NCBI GenBank assembly: GCA_021846265.1
Contig: JAJZCF010000001.1
Location: 1-38,162, forward strand
Reading direction: 5' to 3'
DNA length: 38,162 bases
From: Actinomycetes bacterium
GTDB taxonomy: Bacteria; Actinomycetota; Acidimicrobiia; Acidimicrobiales; Acidimicrobiaceae
Below are positions 15,976 to 25,242 of the stretch, in pieces. Every line of letters begins with the position of its first letter. Positions within the stretch are counted from its first letter, which is position 1. The notes below the pieces were generated by a model, which saw only the letters and a list, made by a program, of their open reading frames with translations, was not told where the DNA came from and did no database searches. A program made the translations under genes and the position numbers.

Positions 15976-16341
15976 ATGAAGACTAACCGTGATGCTGCCA
16001 CCGATCACATGGCTGAAGGGGTTATCTTGTCTGACTCGTTGGTAGACGACGGCAAAGTCCGGGACCATAAGTCGCCATTTCAAGGCTCCGACCTCGAAGC
16101 TGTTCAAAAGCGGCTCTCTCGCATCGAAGGACAGATTCGGGGAATCAAAAAGATGATTACGGAGGGGCGAGACTGTAAAGATGTTGTCACTCAGTTCGCT
16201 GCAGTGTCTCATGCGCTTGAACAGGCGGCATTTGGTCTAGTTACTTCTCAGTTGACATACTGCATCGAGTTTCCTCAGGAGGCGAAAGAGGCGGGTTACA
16301 GCGTCGAAGAGGTAAAGAAGCTGCTCAGCAAGCTTAGGTAG
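15976..16341 (+). CDS. CsoR/CstR-family transcriptional repressor
   Basis: The start is ATG 15976, with GGAGG eight bases upstream (an earlier in-frame TTG lies within that site). The 121-residue protein has a 35-residue polar N-terminal tail, then the DUF156 four-helix fold. VQKRLSRIEGQIRGIKKMI is its first helix and hallmark. Cys67 and Cys96 are spaced as in copper CsoR (C-x28-C). Position 92, where CsoR has a His copper ligand, is Gln. Loss of His with both Cys kept argues against Cu(I) sensing and favours persulfide sensing as in CstR. The convergent rhodanese gene agrees with that. It likely autoregulates via the upstream palindrome. Confidence 0.88.
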   Translation: MKTNRDAATDHMAEGVILSDSLVDDGKVRDHKSPFQGSDLEAVQKRLSRIEGQIRGIKKMITEGRDCKDVVTQFAAVSHALEQAAFGLVTSQLTYCIEFPQEAKEAGYSVEEVKKLLSKLR

Positions 16342-16518
16342 CACTCAATGCCGATGCTGAAATCGGAGCCTATGGTTCGTTTTGTTCAGATTGGCCCAAG
16401 TATGTGTTTGCGCTGTTCTAGGCCCGTCAGCGTCTTGTGCGCCGATACAGTTCGCTCTCTTTGGGAAGTTGCCCGGCCAGGCAATTCGAGATTTGTTAAG
16501 ATTTCGGAAGGTGCAAAA

Positions 16519-16869
16519 CTACTGGAGACTTCCTCGACCGCCCGACGCGTCCGTGAGGTGCTTCCCATGGGAGAGCCAGCCTTGAAGGCCACCAGAGAGG
16601 TTGACTGCTTCGACGCCTTGTCCCAACAACATCTCTGTGACGGCATTTGAACGCGCTCCGCTTCGACAAACCACCACGTATTTGTGCTCTTGCACTATCT
16701 TGTGGAACTCCTCCGCGAGTCTGGAGAGGGGAATGTGTAAGGCTCCTTTGATGTGCCCAGCTTGAAACTCGTGGGGCTCTCTGACGTCGAGCAGCCGATA
16801 ACCACGAGATAAATGGTCTTCCACTTCATTTGCGTGGATGGTTGGAGCGCTAGTGGAGTTGTTGAGCAT
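16519..16869 (-). CDS. single-domain rhodanese sulfurtransferase
   Basis: At 116 residues it is one rhodanese domain. LLDVREPHEFQAGHIKGALH is the structural signature and VVVCRSGARSNAV carries the active-site Cys68 in a six-residue loop CRSGARS. It transfers sulfane sulfur between donors such as thiosulfate or low-molecular persulfides and a thiol acceptor. The ATG start has GGAGG seven bases upstream. A near-perfect CsoR-type palindrome overlaps its putative -10 (16937-16942, TATGAT on the minus strand). This suggests repression by the neighbouring CsoR/CstR protein and induction by persulfide. Confidence 0.9.
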   Translation of the reverse strand: MLNNSTSAPTIHANEVEDHLSRGYRLLDVREPHEFQAGHIKGALHIPLSRLAEEFHKIVQEHKYVVVCRSGARSNAVTEMLLGQGVEAVNLSGGLQGWLSHGKHLTDASGGRGSLQ

Positions 16870-16939
16870 CCGTTATCCTCCGTTAAATATAAGAAATACG
16901 ATAAATCCATCGATATCGATCAAACTATTAGTAATGATC

Positions 16940-16955
16940 ATACCATATAGGGTAT
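16940..16955. promoter_or_regulatory. candidate CsoR/CstR operator of the rhodanese gene
   Basis: ATACCATATAGGGTAT is palindromic except for one base pair and has the ATACC...GGGTAT half-sites of CsoR-family operators. It overlaps TATGAT (16942-16937, minus strand), a likely -10 for the rhodanese gene. The leader from there to the ATG is about 60 bases. Between 16956 and 17208 I see no other gene or clear site. Confidence 0.55.
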
Positions 16956-17208
16956 AAAGGACCTACCGTTTTTTAAATTTGCTTTTGAGGCCGCAACCAT
17001 GCGTCGGTTATGGGGGCATAACAGAACTCTTTATGACTTTCGAGGTGTTTTGAAGTGACTTGTGGGTCAATTTTGAGTACTGGTCGCCAACCCAGCTTGA
17101 AATCGAGCCACCATCATCGCTACTGATCTACAGGGTCACTTTCTACTTTGTCCGTGAGAATTATGATTTAAAGAGGTGTTTTGCCTAGGCGACTGCTGGG
17201 TGTGTTAA

Positions 17209-17388
17209 ATGCAAAACCAAACTGGAGAATCCGCGGTTTTTTGTGATGGTTTTTCCACTCCTTGTCGGGTCCGGCTGATCTATTCCGCTCGTGAGTCGAA
17301 GGTGATCTTCTGGCGACCAGGAGAGATTATTAAGGTTAACTCTGCTGAAAAGGAACTCTTCGGCTCAAGGATGCACTTTGCTCTGTAA
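17209..17388 (+). CDS. 59-residue small protein upstream of trigger factor
   Basis: ATG 17209 opens a 59-residue frame beginning MQNQTGESAVFCDGFSTPCR and ending FGSRMHFAL. The centre (RVRLIYSARESKVIFWRPGE) alternates hydrophobic and charged residues like beta-strands, and two Cys lie eight apart. It has no signal peptide. The stop is 14 bases before the trigger-factor ATG, which lacks its own ribosome site, so translation of the two may be coupled. No strong Shine-Dalgarno is present (GGG about 8 bases upstream). I do not recognise the family. The codon pattern and residue mix look genuine. Confidence 0.5.
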   Translation: MQNQTGESAVFCDGFSTPCRVRLIYSARESKVIFWRPGEIIKVNSAEKELFGSRMHFAL

Positions 17389-17402
17389 GCTTGTTGATCG
17401 CT

Positions 17403-18845
17403 ATGCGCTCATCTGCTGAAAAGTCTGAAGGTAATCAAGTAGACCTCCGAATCGAGATCGACGAGGAGGAGCTTGCTCCATTTATTGAATCATCTATCCG
17501 GAAGTTGGCCAAACAGGTGCGGATACCGGGCTTTAGGCCCGGTAAGGCTCCCAAAAAGGTTGTCGAGAGTCGGATCGGTCTAAAGGCCATCAGACTCGAG
17601 GCGATTGAAGAGTCTCTTGACTCTTTTTACCGCCAGGCAGTGTTGGACAACGACCTCGATGTCATCGAGCCGCCGCGAGTCACGATTGCCGAGGGTGAAG
17701 ATTCCGGCAATGTTGCGGTAATCGCGACCGTTGCTGTTCGCCCACAGGTCAGTGTGCAGGGCTACGATTCTTTGGTGGTAAACCTCCCAGTCCATACCTA
17801 TGGTACGGAGGAAGACATCAGTTTAGCTATCGAACGGATGAGGGAGCAGCAGGCGGAGACGGCTGAAGTAACTCGTAGCGTTCAGACGGGCGACCAAGTG
17901 ACCGTCGATATCGAAGTTAGCCAACAGGGCGAGCCTCAACGGGACGACTCGGCGGTAGACCTGGGCTTCCGGGTAGGCAAAGGCGAAGTGTCGGCCGACG
18001 TGGACGAAGCCGTCGTAGGCCTCCTGGTCGGCGAATCCAAGGAGTTCGAGCGCCAACCAGCCGAGGGCGATTCTGGGCCGGCTACTCAAGTGAAAGTCAC
18101 CCTCAAAGCGGTCAGGGAGGTAAAACTTCCCGACTTGAACGACGAATTTGCGGCGGACGTGTCTGAATTTACAACCCTTGGCGAGTTGAAAGACGACCTG
18201 AAGAAATCTTTCGACAACATGCGCAGGGCCCAAGCTCGCCAGTTGTATCCCGACCACGTGATCTCGGCATTTCTGAACATCGTCGAGCCAAAGACGATTC
18301 CTGATTCCCTGATCAAAGAGGAAGTCAACAGCCAGATCCATACTTTCGGCCACCGCCTAGACCAACAGGGTATGTCCCTTGGGCAGTACTTGGACATGAC
18401 CGGTATGTCTCAGACCGACCTCTTGATGCAATTTCAGCAGGGAGCGGCACAATCGGTTTTGTTAGATCTAGCGCTTCGCTCACTTGCTGACGCTCTCTCA
18501 ATAGAGATCAGCATGTCCGACCAGGACGAGGAGTTGGTGAGGATTTCCGAGGCTCTCAATGAAGAGATCACCGAAACACGCCAGAGGTACTCGACTATCG
18601 AGGCCGAGAAGTCTTTCAAGGTTGAGTTGAGAAAGTCTAAGGCCGCCGATTGGCTGATGGAGAATGCCGTCGTCCTCGACCCAGACGGGATGCCCGTTTC
18701 GTTCGCAGAACTCAAAGAGGCGACAGCAGAGGAATCACTTTCTACTGCAGGAGGCGACGCCGAGTTACCTGACGAAACTGCGCTTGACGTCGAGTCAATT
18801 ACCGAAAATTCCGGGGCCAACCTAGACTCAGACCAACAGGCTTAA
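17403..18845 (+). CDS. tig: trigger factor (ribosome-bound chaperone, PPIase)
   Basis: The ATG at 17403 (MRSSAEKSEGNQVDLRIEID) matches the family N-terminus better than the TTG at 17391. The ribosome-binding domain carries IPGFRPGKAP, the L23-docking loop. A PPIase domain of FKBP type spans about residues 145-240 and a helical C-terminal domain follows. The tail beyond about residue 435 is acidic and Ser/Glu-rich, without family character. It helps nascent chains fold at the ribosome exit. It has no Shine-Dalgarno, and a small ORF ends 14 bases upstream. clpP follows after 27 bases, as is common in bacteria. Confidence 0.96.
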   Translation: MRSSAEKSEGNQVDLRIEIDEEELAPFIESSIRKLAKQVRIPGFRPGKAPKKVVESRIGLKAIRLEAIEESLDSFYRQAVLDNDLDVIEPPRVTIAEGEDSGNVAVIATVAVRPQVSVQGYDSLVVNLPVHTYGTEEDISLAIERMREQQAETAEVTRSVQTGDQVTVDIEVSQQGEPQRDDSAVDLGFRVGKGEVSADVDEAVVGLLVGESKEFERQPAEGDSGPATQVKVTLKAVREVKLPDLNDEFAADVSEFTTLGELKDDLKKSFDNMRRAQARQLYPDHVISAFLNIVEPKTIPDSLIKEEVNSQIHTFGHRLDQQGMSLGQYLDMTGMSQTDLLMQFQQGAAQSVLLDLALRSLADALSIEISMSDQDEELVRISEALNEEITETRQRYSTIEAEKSFKVELRKSKAADWLMENAVVLDPDGMPVSFAELKEATAEESLSTAGGDAELPDETALDVESITENSGANLDSDQQA

Positions 18846-18872
18846 GTTGGGTAGCGTGCGGAGGTCGAATAG

Positions 18873-19502
18873 ATGAAAGCATATAACTATCTGGTTCCCA
18901 CGGTGGTGGAATCCAGCTCACGCGGCGAGAGGGCGTATGATCTCTACTCGAGGCTCCTCAAGGAGAGGCTGATCATCCTGGGCACGCAGGTCGACGATGC
19001 AGTCGCTAACCTCATCTGCTCCCAGTTGCTATTTTTAGAGTACGAAGACCCGGAAAAGGACATCAGCCTGTACATCAACTCTCCGGGTGGGGATATTACG
19101 GGACTCTTTGCTATCTACGACACGATGAAGTACATCAAGCCTGATGTATCTACCTTCTGTTTTGGACAGGCAGCATCCGCTGCGGCGGTTCTTTTGGCGG
19201 CTGGCACTAAGGGGAAGCGTTTTGCACTCCCGCACTCGCGAATCCTCCTCCATCAACCATACGGTGGTGTGGGTGGTCAAGCCACCGACATCGAGATCCA
19301 GGCCAAGGAGATCATGAGGATGAAGGATCTTCTGAACCAGATGCTTTCTGATGATACCGGACAACCGGTCGAAAAGATCGCAAAAGATACCGACCGGGAT
19401 TTTATCCTCGAGGGTCAAGATGCAGTGGCATATGGTGTCATAGACGAGGTCTTGACAACTAGGGAAGACGCTTCGGCTTTAGTCGACACAGCGATTCGTT
19501 AA
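18873..19502 (+). CDS. clpP: ATP-dependent Clp protease proteolytic subunit
   Basis: The 209-residue serine protease has Ser in GQAASAAA, His in [11 protein letters not shown] and Asp in [11 protein letters not shown], the full catalytic triad. NSPGGD provides the oxyanion loop. The motif has Ala-Ala after the Ser where Met-Gly is usual (GQAASMGA). It forms tetradecameric chambers fed by ClpX. The ATG has GGAGG nine bases upstream. Many actinobacteria have tandem clpP1-clpP2; only one copy stands here before clpX. Confidence 0.97.
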   Translation: MKAYNYLVPTVVESSSRGERAYDLYSRLLKERLIILGTQVDDAVANLICSQLLFLEYEDPEKDISLYINSPGGDITGLFAIYDTMKYIKPDVSTFCFGQAASAAAVLLAAGTKGKRFALPHSRILLHQPYGGVGGQATDIEIQAKEIMRMKDLLNQMLSDDTGQPVEKIAKDTDRDFILEGQDAVAYGVIDEVLTTREDASALVDTAIR

Positions 19503-19523
19503 ACGCTGAGCCAATTTTACTAT

Positions 19524-19547
19524 GCGTATCACACAGTTGTGATACGC
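19524..19547. terminator. 10-bp hairpin between clpP and clpX
   Basis: GCGTATCACA and TGTGATACGC form a perfect 10-bp stem with loop CAGT, 21 bases after the clpP stop. No T-run follows on the plus strand. It may be a transcription terminator without a U-tract, an RNA-stability element, or an operator for a dimeric repressor. Confidence 0.45.
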
Positions 19548-19729
19548 CCTAATTTCGGATGATTTCATTTACACTTACCTTATGAAGACTGTTTTGTCTG
19601 CTGCTAAGTCGATTGCAGTGCTTTCGAAGGAAACGATGAAAGCTCGTGTTTTGGTTTCGGGCTCAAGTCGAATATGGGATAATGCCGAAATAGCTGGATA
19701 TACGTCGGCCAATGGAACGAGGGGACGCA

Positions 19730-21004
19730 ATGGCCAAGTTTGGTGAAGGCCAAGAGGTCGTGAAGTGTAGCTTTTGCGGTATGTCCCAAAAGCAGGTTAG
19801 AAAGCTGATTGCCGGACCCGGCGTATATATCTGTGACAAGTGTATCGAGCTTTGTAACGACATAATTGAAGATGAGTTAGTAGACGCTAATGAAGTTAAA
19901 TTCGACAAACTCCCGAAGCCCAAGGAGATCTTTGATTTTTTGAGCGGGTATGTCGTGGGACAGGACGACGCAAAAAAGAGGTTGTCCGTCGCCGTCTACA
20001 ATCATTACAAAAGGATTCAATCGTCGCCCAAGCGTAACAGTGACGTTGAACTGCAAAAGTCAAATATCTTGCTTTTGGGTCCCACGGGATGTGGGAAGAC
20101 CCTGCTGGCTCAGACTCTGGCGAGGATGCTAAATGTTCCCTTCGCTATTGCAGATGCGACCGCCCTTACCGAGGCGGGCTACGTCGGCGAGGATGTTGAA
20201 AATATACTTCTGAAGCTGATTCAGGCCGCCGAATACGACGTCAAGAAGGCCGAGACCGGGATTATCTATATTGACGAGATTGATAAGATCGCTCGCAAGT
20301 CAGAGAATCCATCTATCACACGGGACGTTTCTGGAGAAGGTGTCCAACAGGCACTATTGAAGATTTTGGAAGGAACCGTAGCTTCGGTTCCACCCCAAGG
20401 GGGCAGAAAGCACCCTCACCAGGAGTTCATCCAGATAGATACGACGAATGTCCTATTTATCTGTGGTGGGGCCTTTGCCGGATTGGACAGGCTTATCGAG
20501 TCTCGGGTCGGAAGGAAGTCGATGGGCTTCAGGGCCGAGCTTAAGTCCGGCAACTACAACGAGGGTGAAATTCTAAAGAAGGTTTTGCCTGAGGATCTTT
20601 TGAAGTTCGGCCTGATCCCCGAGTTTGTCGGGAGACTTCCAGTTATCGGAGCGGTCTCCAACCTCGACAAAGAGGCGCTGATTCAGATATTGGTAGAGCC
20701 AAAGAATGCCCTTGTCAAGCAGTATCAGACGGTATTTGAGCTAGACGGTGTCGAATTAGAGTTCACCGACGATGCCCAGAGCGCGATAGCCGAGCAAGCC
20801 CTTCTAAGGGGTACCGGTGCTAGAGGGCTGAGGGCGATAATCGAAGAGGTCCTTTTGGACGCGATGTACGATATTCCGTCTCGTAGTGACGTTGGCAAAT
20901 GCGTTATCGATCGAGAAACAGTGCTGAATAACGTCGCTCCTACATTGCAGCCGAAGATTCCGGGAACGAACAGGCCAGATCGTTCTAGGAGGGCGGCCTC
21001 TTAG
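19730..21004 (+). CDS. clpX: ClpX AAA+ unfoldase
   Basis: The 424-residue protein has an N-terminal zinc-binding domain with two CxxC pairs (CSFC, CDKC). It then shows Walker A GPTGCGKT, pore loop GYVGED, Walker B IIYIDEID, the RKH loop (GGRKHPHQE) and GAFAGLDR. It recognises tagged substrates and unfolds them into ClpP. The ATG at 19730 gives MAKFGEGQ and has GAGGGGA five bases upstream. An ATG 18 bases earlier is less likely. A 227-base gap from clpP suggests its own promoter. folC overlaps its stop by one base. Confidence 0.98.
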   Translation: MAKFGEGQEVVKCSFCGMSQKQVRKLIAGPGVYICDKCIELCNDIIEDELVDANEVKFDKLPKPKEIFDFLSGYVVGQDDAKKRLSVAVYNHYKRIQSSPKRNSDVELQKSNILLLGPTGCGKTLLAQTLARMLNVPFAIADATALTEAGYVGEDVENILLKLIQAAEYDVKKAETGIIYIDEIDKIARKSENPSITRDVSGEGVQQALLKILEGTVASVPPQGGRKHPHQEFIQIDTTNVLFICGGAFAGLDRLIESRVGRKSMGFRAELKSGNYNEGEILKKVLPEDLLKFGLIPEFVGRLPVIGAVSNLDKEALIQILVEPKNALVKQYQTVFELDGVELEFTDDAQSAIAEQALLRGTGARGLRAIIEEVLLDAMYDIPSRSDVGKCVIDRETVLNNVAPTLQPKIPGTNRPDRSRRAAS

Positions 21005-22317
21005 TGGTCGACGGAATTACTCCTCTCGATGCGGAATCCTGGTTTGAATCTCTTCTAGATACCGAGCTAGACCCGATATCTAGGGAGAGTTTTGAACCGT
21101 CGATCATCCCGGTGCAGATGGTGCTCGACTGCTTGGGTGACCCTCAGAAAAACTACGCTGCTATCCACGTGACGGGTACCAATGGGAAGGGTTCGGTAGT
21201 AGCGGTGGCATCGGCGATTCTCGATGCCGCAGGCTGTTCGACCGGAAGCCTTACTTCGCCCGACCTTGGTTCAGTGAGGGAGAGAATTAAGGTCTGTCTC
21301 AACGAGATCCCGAAAGACGAGTTCGATGCCGAGCTATTCACTGTGGCGGCGTTAGTCGACGAGTTTTCTCTTCCTAAGCCCTCTAGATTTGAAGCACTTG
21401 TTGCAACAGCAATGTCAATCTTTTCTAACAATGGCGTCGAAGTAGCTGTCGTCGAAGTAGGAATGGGGGGGGAGCTAGACGCTACAAATGTTTTGAATGC
21501 TCGGGTAGTGGTCTGCACCAACGTCGGCACGGACCATATGGCGCAGCTCGGCGGGAGCCGTGAGGGTATCGCTAAATCGAAGGCGGGCATAGTCCATGGT
21601 CAATCGAAGGTCATCCTTGGCGATGTTGAAGAGGCCTATGCCGAATTCTTTACTAAAAGGACCGACGAGAAAGTAATCAAGCTCGATAGAGAGATAAAAA
21701 TCGAATCGGATCTGTTGGCTATCGGCGGTCGTCAGATCAGTTTTAGTACTCCGAGGTCTAGCTTTGAGGATATATTCGCCCCTCTTTCGGGTTCATTTCA
21801 GAGCAAAAATATCGCCCTAGCTACGGCGGCGGCAGAGGAGTATCTAGAGAGGAGCGTCTCTCCGGATCTCCTGCAGAGTGTGCTTTTAGACTTGAAGATC
21901 CCGGGGCGCATGGAGATTGTGGGTCATAATCCCCTTTGCATTCTTGACGTGGCCCACAACTTTGAGGCGGCAAGCGAACTGGGAAAGTCGCTTCGAGACG
22001 GTTTTGGTTATGAGACCGGATGGGTAGTGCTCTATGCAGCGACCCATAAGAGAGATCCGAGAAAGTTTCTCGAAGCCTTGGGCCCCTCAAGTATCGATCG
22101 GCTCATTTCAGTCGATCTGGGCCTAAAGATCCAAGTCGATCCCTATGACGTGGCAGCTGCTGCATCGAGCCTAGGTATTTTGTCTACTGTGGCCGGTGAC
22201 CCTGGTTCAGCATTGATTGCTGCGAGAGAGAAACTTGTGGAGGGCCAACTGGTCTTAAGCACCGGTAGCCACTATCTGGTTGGTGGAATTCGAAGATTAC
22301 TGTTAGGGTTCGATTAG
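21004..22317 (+). CDS. folC: folylpolyglutamate/dihydrofolate synthase
   Basis: The 437-residue Mur-ligase-like enzyme has the P-loop GTNGKGSV near residue 60, [12 protein letters not shown] and the C-terminal ILDVAHN. It adds L-glutamate to folates and may make dihydrofolate from dihydropteroate. The GTG start overlaps the clpX TAG by one base, so the two are translationally coupled. Streptomyces has valS between clpX and folC; here they are fused into one transcription unit. A folC-ndk junction of 46 bases follows. Confidence 0.95.
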   Translation: MVDGITPLDAESWFESLLDTELDPISRESFEPSIIPVQMVLDCLGDPQKNYAAIHVTGTNGKGSVVAVASAILDAAGCSTGSLTSPDLGSVRERIKVCLNEIPKDEFDAELFTVAALVDEFSLPKPSRFEALVATAMSIFSNNGVEVAVVEVGMGGELDATNVLNARVVVCTNVGTDHMAQLGGSREGIAKSKAGIVHGQSKVILGDVEEAYAEFFTKRTDEKVIKLDREIKIESDLLAIGGRQISFSTPRSSFEDIFAPLSGSFQSKNIALATAAAEEYLERSVSPDLLQSVLLDLKIPGRMEIVGHNPLCILDVAHNFEAASELGKSLRDGFGYETGWVVLYAATHKRDPRKFLEALGPSSIDRLISVDLGLKIQVDPYDVAAAASSLGILSTVAGDPGSALIAAREKLVEGQLVLSTGSHYLVGGIRRLLLGFD

Positions 22318-22363
22318 AAACCGCCCTTGGATACCTGGTCCCCTGCTAGGATTAACCCCTCGT

Positions 22364-22777
22364 ATGGGAAGAACTCTGCTTATTTGTAAACCGGACGCAG
22401 TCGAGAGGGGCCTCGTCGGCGAGATATTATCTCGGATTGAGAAAAAAGGCCTCAAGATTGAAGTGCTCGAGCTCCGCCAGTTAGACGAGGCTACCGCCAA
22501 GACTCACTACCAAGAGCACGACGGGAAGGGCTTTTTTGGAGAACTAGTTGCCTTTATAACTAGGTCACCGGCGGTTTTAGCAGTGGTTTCTGGCCCGGAA
22601 GACGTCTACGCTATCGTGCGGTCAATGATGGGTGCGACCAATCCAGCTGTTGCGGCTCCAGGGACAATCAGGGGGGATTTAGCAGTATCGGTTGGGGAAA
22701 ACTTGGTGCATGGCTCTGATTCGTTGGAGGCGGCCGCTCGGGAGATAGAGCTTTTTTTCCCGGGGCTAGCACAATAA
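22364..22777 (+). CDS. ndk: nucleoside diphosphate kinase
   Basis: At 137 residues it has the usual size. [12 protein letters not shown] is the N-terminal signature, and NLVHGSDS carries the phosphorylated His with the family Ser-Asp-Ser context. It balances NTP pools by transferring gamma-phosphate from ATP. A TAGGAT -10-like element lies about 11 bases before ATG, so a short-leader transcript from its own promoter is possible besides read-through from folC. Confidence 0.98.
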   Translation: MGRTLLICKPDAVERGLVGEILSRIEKKGLKIEVLELRQLDEATAKTHYQEHDGKGFFGELVAFITRSPAVLAVVSGPEDVYAIVRSMMGATNPAVAAPGTIRGDLAVSVGENLVHGSDSLEAAAREIELFFPGLAQ

Positions 22778-22843
22778 GTTTCGACTAATTAAGGTTTGGC
22801 GACCTTATATATATTTATCCACCAGGATCTGGAGGTTCAAAAA

Positions 22844-23875
22844 GTGGCTCGATTCTCACCCTTTATGGGCAGGGACATGGCGGTGGACCTGGGTACGGCA
22901 AATACCTTGGTTTACGTAAGGGGCAAAGGTATCGTCCTAGACGAGCCATCGGTGGTCGCGATCAATACCAAAGATGGTAGACCGTTAGCCGTTGGGGTAG
23001 AAGCCAAGAGGATGATCGGTCGTACTCCGTCGAACATCCAGGCGATCCGTCCACTCAAGGACGGCGTAATCGCCGACTTCGAGATCTGCGAGAAGATGCT
23101 TCGCTACTTCATTCACAAGGTACACCAATCTAAGTTCTCTAAGCCGAGGATGATCATCTGTGTTCCCTCTGGGATAACCGGCGTCGAACAGCGAGCGGTT
23201 CAAGAGGCGGCCGAATATGCGGGGGCCCGCAAGCCCGCCTACATAATCGAAGAGCCGATGGCGGCGGCAATCGGAGCGGGTCTGCCGATACACGAACCGA
23301 CCGGCAACATGGTGGTCGACATCGGTGGCGGAACAACTGAGGTCGCAGTGATCTCGCTTGGGGGCATTGTAACCTCCCGTTCGATCAGGATTGGCGGAGA
23401 CGAGCTCGATGAGGCCATCATCTCCTTTGTCAAGAAGGAGTACAACTTGGCGCTAGGGGAGAGGACCGCCGAAGAGATCAAGATGGCTCTAGGGTCTGCT
23501 TTCCCTCTGGAAGAGGAGCTTCAGGCGGAGATCAGGGGACGTGACCTGATTACCGGCCTACCGAAGACGATACTCATCTCTACTCAGGAGATTCGCAAGG
23601 CGATAGAGGAGCCCATTGCGGCGATTGTCGACGCTGTAAAGGTCACGTTGGACGCGACTCCTCCAGAGCTTTCTGCGGACATCATGGAGCAGGGAATCGT
23701 TCTGACTGGGGGTGGAGCCATGCTCACCGGGCTGGAGCGAAGGATTCAGGCCGAAACGGGAATGCCGATAGTGGTAGCAAAAAACCCATTGCAGTGTGTA
23801 GCGATCGGATCTGGGCAGTGTCTAGAGGAGTTTGACGCTCTCAAGCAGGTGTTGATTTCGGCTTCCAGCCGCTGA
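22844..23875 (+). CDS. mreB: MreB actin-like cell-shape protein
   Basis: The start is GTG 22844, preceded by GGAGG with eight-base spacing; the frame is open 48 bases further upstream but without a site. [20 protein letters not shown] is the family N-terminus, with phosphate-1 loop DLGTAN, phosphate-2 DIGGGTTE and the adenosine loop LTGGGAML. The 343 residues match MreB. It polymerises at the membrane and directs lateral wall synthesis with MreC, MreD and PBP2, all encoded next. Its presence indicates a rod-shaped or filamentous cell, or a sporulating one as in Streptomyces. Confidence 0.97.
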   Translation: MARFSPFMGRDMAVDLGTANTLVYVRGKGIVLDEPSVVAINTKDGRPLAVGVEAKRMIGRTPSNIQAIRPLKDGVIADFEICEKMLRYFIHKVHQSKFSKPRMIICVPSGITGVEQRAVQEAAEYAGARKPAYIIEEPMAAAIGAGLPIHEPTGNMVVDIGGGTTEVAVISLGGIVTSRSIRIGGDELDEAIISFVKKEYNLALGERTAEEIKMALGSAFPLEEELQAEIRGRDLITGLPKTILISTQEIRKAIEEPIAAIVDAVKVTLDATPPELSADIMEQGIVLTGGGAMLTGLERRIQAETGMPIVVAKNPLQCVAIGSGQCLEEFDALKQVLISASSR

Positions 23876-23890
23876 TTGCTTGGGGGATAG

Positions 23891-24721
23891 TTGGCAAAGC
23901 TCTTTGAGCGCCCTCGAATCACCCTGTTTATCTTGGTTCTGGCGTCGGCATCGCTGATCACACTGAACTACAGGGGAGGGTCAAGGTTCTCTTTCGTGTC
24001 GGTAAAGGCCGCAGTGAGGGATGTTATAACGCCGGTACGCTCTACTCTTGATAACGCCTTTAGCCCAGTCGGTAACGTCATTACTGGTGCCTTTAATTAC
24101 GGTTCACTGAAGGTGGAGAATCAGAAACTCAAGAGTCAGATTTACAGCGCCGAAATGACTAAGTTAGCCTCTGGGGATGCTCAGCGCCAGCTTAACCAGC
24201 TCCTGCGGCTTGATAATATCCAGTTTGCCCAAGGGATAGCTTCGGTTCCCGCTCAGGTGATCTCGATGACGCCATCCAATCTGCAGCTGAGCTTTGAAAT
24301 TGACAAGGGACAGTCCGCTGGGATAAAGCTCGGAATGGTCGTAGTTGGCGGCAGTGGGCTCGCAGGACAGATTGTGGCGGTAGGGTCAACGACATCGACC
24401 GTCTTGATGGTCAATGACCCGAACTTCGCTGCCGGTGTTAGATTTGGGCCGGGCGGTAATATTGCGCTACTTAATGGCCAGGGGATGAACCAGGCTTTGA
24501 AGATTAATCTTGTAGATCCTGGTTCCCCAATTAGGGTCGGACAGGTGCTCGTAACTTCCGGTCTTCAAGGAGAGGTGTTCCCTCCCGGTATCCCGATCGC
24601 GAGGATTACATCCATCTCTAACCCGCTAGGCGCCTTGCAGGAGAGTGTTAAAGCTGCACCGGTTGTCGACTATGCGGGGCTGCAATACGTGCGGGTACTG
24701 AAGTGGCAGCCGCCGTCGTGA
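23891..24721 (+). CDS. mreC: MreC rod-shape protein
   Basis: A TTG start follows GGGGGA. The 276-residue protein has one N-terminal membrane helix (ITLFILVLASASLITL). A coiled coil follows at about residues 72-105 (ENQKLKSQIYSAEM). The extracellular double beta-barrel domain ends in RVLKWQPPS. It links MreB to PBP2 outside the membrane. The mreD GTG overlaps its stop by four bases (GTGA). The gap to mreB is 15 bases. Confidence 0.95.
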   Translation: MAKLFERPRITLFILVLASASLITLNYRGGSRFSFVSVKAAVRDVITPVRSTLDNAFSPVGNVITGAFNYGSLKVENQKLKSQIYSAEMTKLASGDAQRQLNQLLRLDNIQFAQGIASVPAQVISMTPSNLQLSFEIDKGQSAGIKLGMVVVGGSGLAGQIVAVGSTTSTVLMVNDPNFAAGVRFGPGGNIALLNGQGMNQALKINLVDPGSPIRVGQVLVTSGLQGEVFPPGIPIARITSISNPLGALQESVKAAPVVDYAGLQYVRVLKWQPPS

Positions 24722-25239
24722 ACTCGAGGCTATTTTTTATCCGTTTGCCGCTCCTGCTGATCACGGTTGTGGTTTTGCAGCATTCAGGGGTTGGCGGTTT
24801 GTCGATTTCGGGTGTCCACCCAGATATTATCTTGGGCCTCGTATGCGCAACCGGAATAGTGGCTGGCAGGGAGAAGGGTGCACTAATAGGTTTCTTGGCC
24901 GGGATACTTGCCGACTCATTTCTAGTCACCCCCTATGGACTTTCCGCGCTGATATACACCGTCGTCGGCTACCTCTCAGGGGAGCTGGAGCGCTTCGAAC
25001 TGGCAGATTCTAGGATCGTTTCGTTTTTAGCCGTTGGCGCCATGTCGGGCGTCGGGGTCGTCTTGTTCTATGGAACCGAGTTTGTACTGGGAATTCATAA
25101 TCCACTCAGTCACCAGGTATTAGCAGAAGTATCTGTAGTAAGTCTTCTCAATGTCGTGGTTTCGCCAATTTTAGTTTTTGCGGCGAGTTTCTCGCTGAAA
25201 CCTAGTGGCGTCGATTCACGATTTGAATCGCGGAGGTAG
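24718..25239 (+). CDS. mreD: MreD rod-shape membrane protein
   Basis: From GTG 24718 (four-base overlap with mreC) the protein has 173 residues with five hydrophobic helices. Between them is the hallmark Asp/Pro segment HPDIILGLVCATGIVAG, and GFLAGILADSF is the family motif. It is a scaffold of the elongasome. The C-terminal tail is polar. pbp2 begins three bases after its stop, with GGAGG inside the mreD 3' end. Confidence 0.93.
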   Translation: MNSRLFFIRLPLLLITVVVLQHSGVGGLSISGVHPDIILGLVCATGIVAGREKGALIGFLAGILADSFLVTPYGLSALIYTVVGYLSGELERFELADSRIVSFLAVGAMSGVGVVLFYGTEFVLGIHNPLSHQVLAEVSVVSLLNVVVSPILVFAASFSLKPSGVDSRFESRR

Positions 25240-25242
25240 TCC

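Noticed and set aside
19582-19746. 54-residue ORF between clpP and clpX
   Set aside because: It runs into the clpX start region and has no Shine-Dalgarno; weak evidence of coding.
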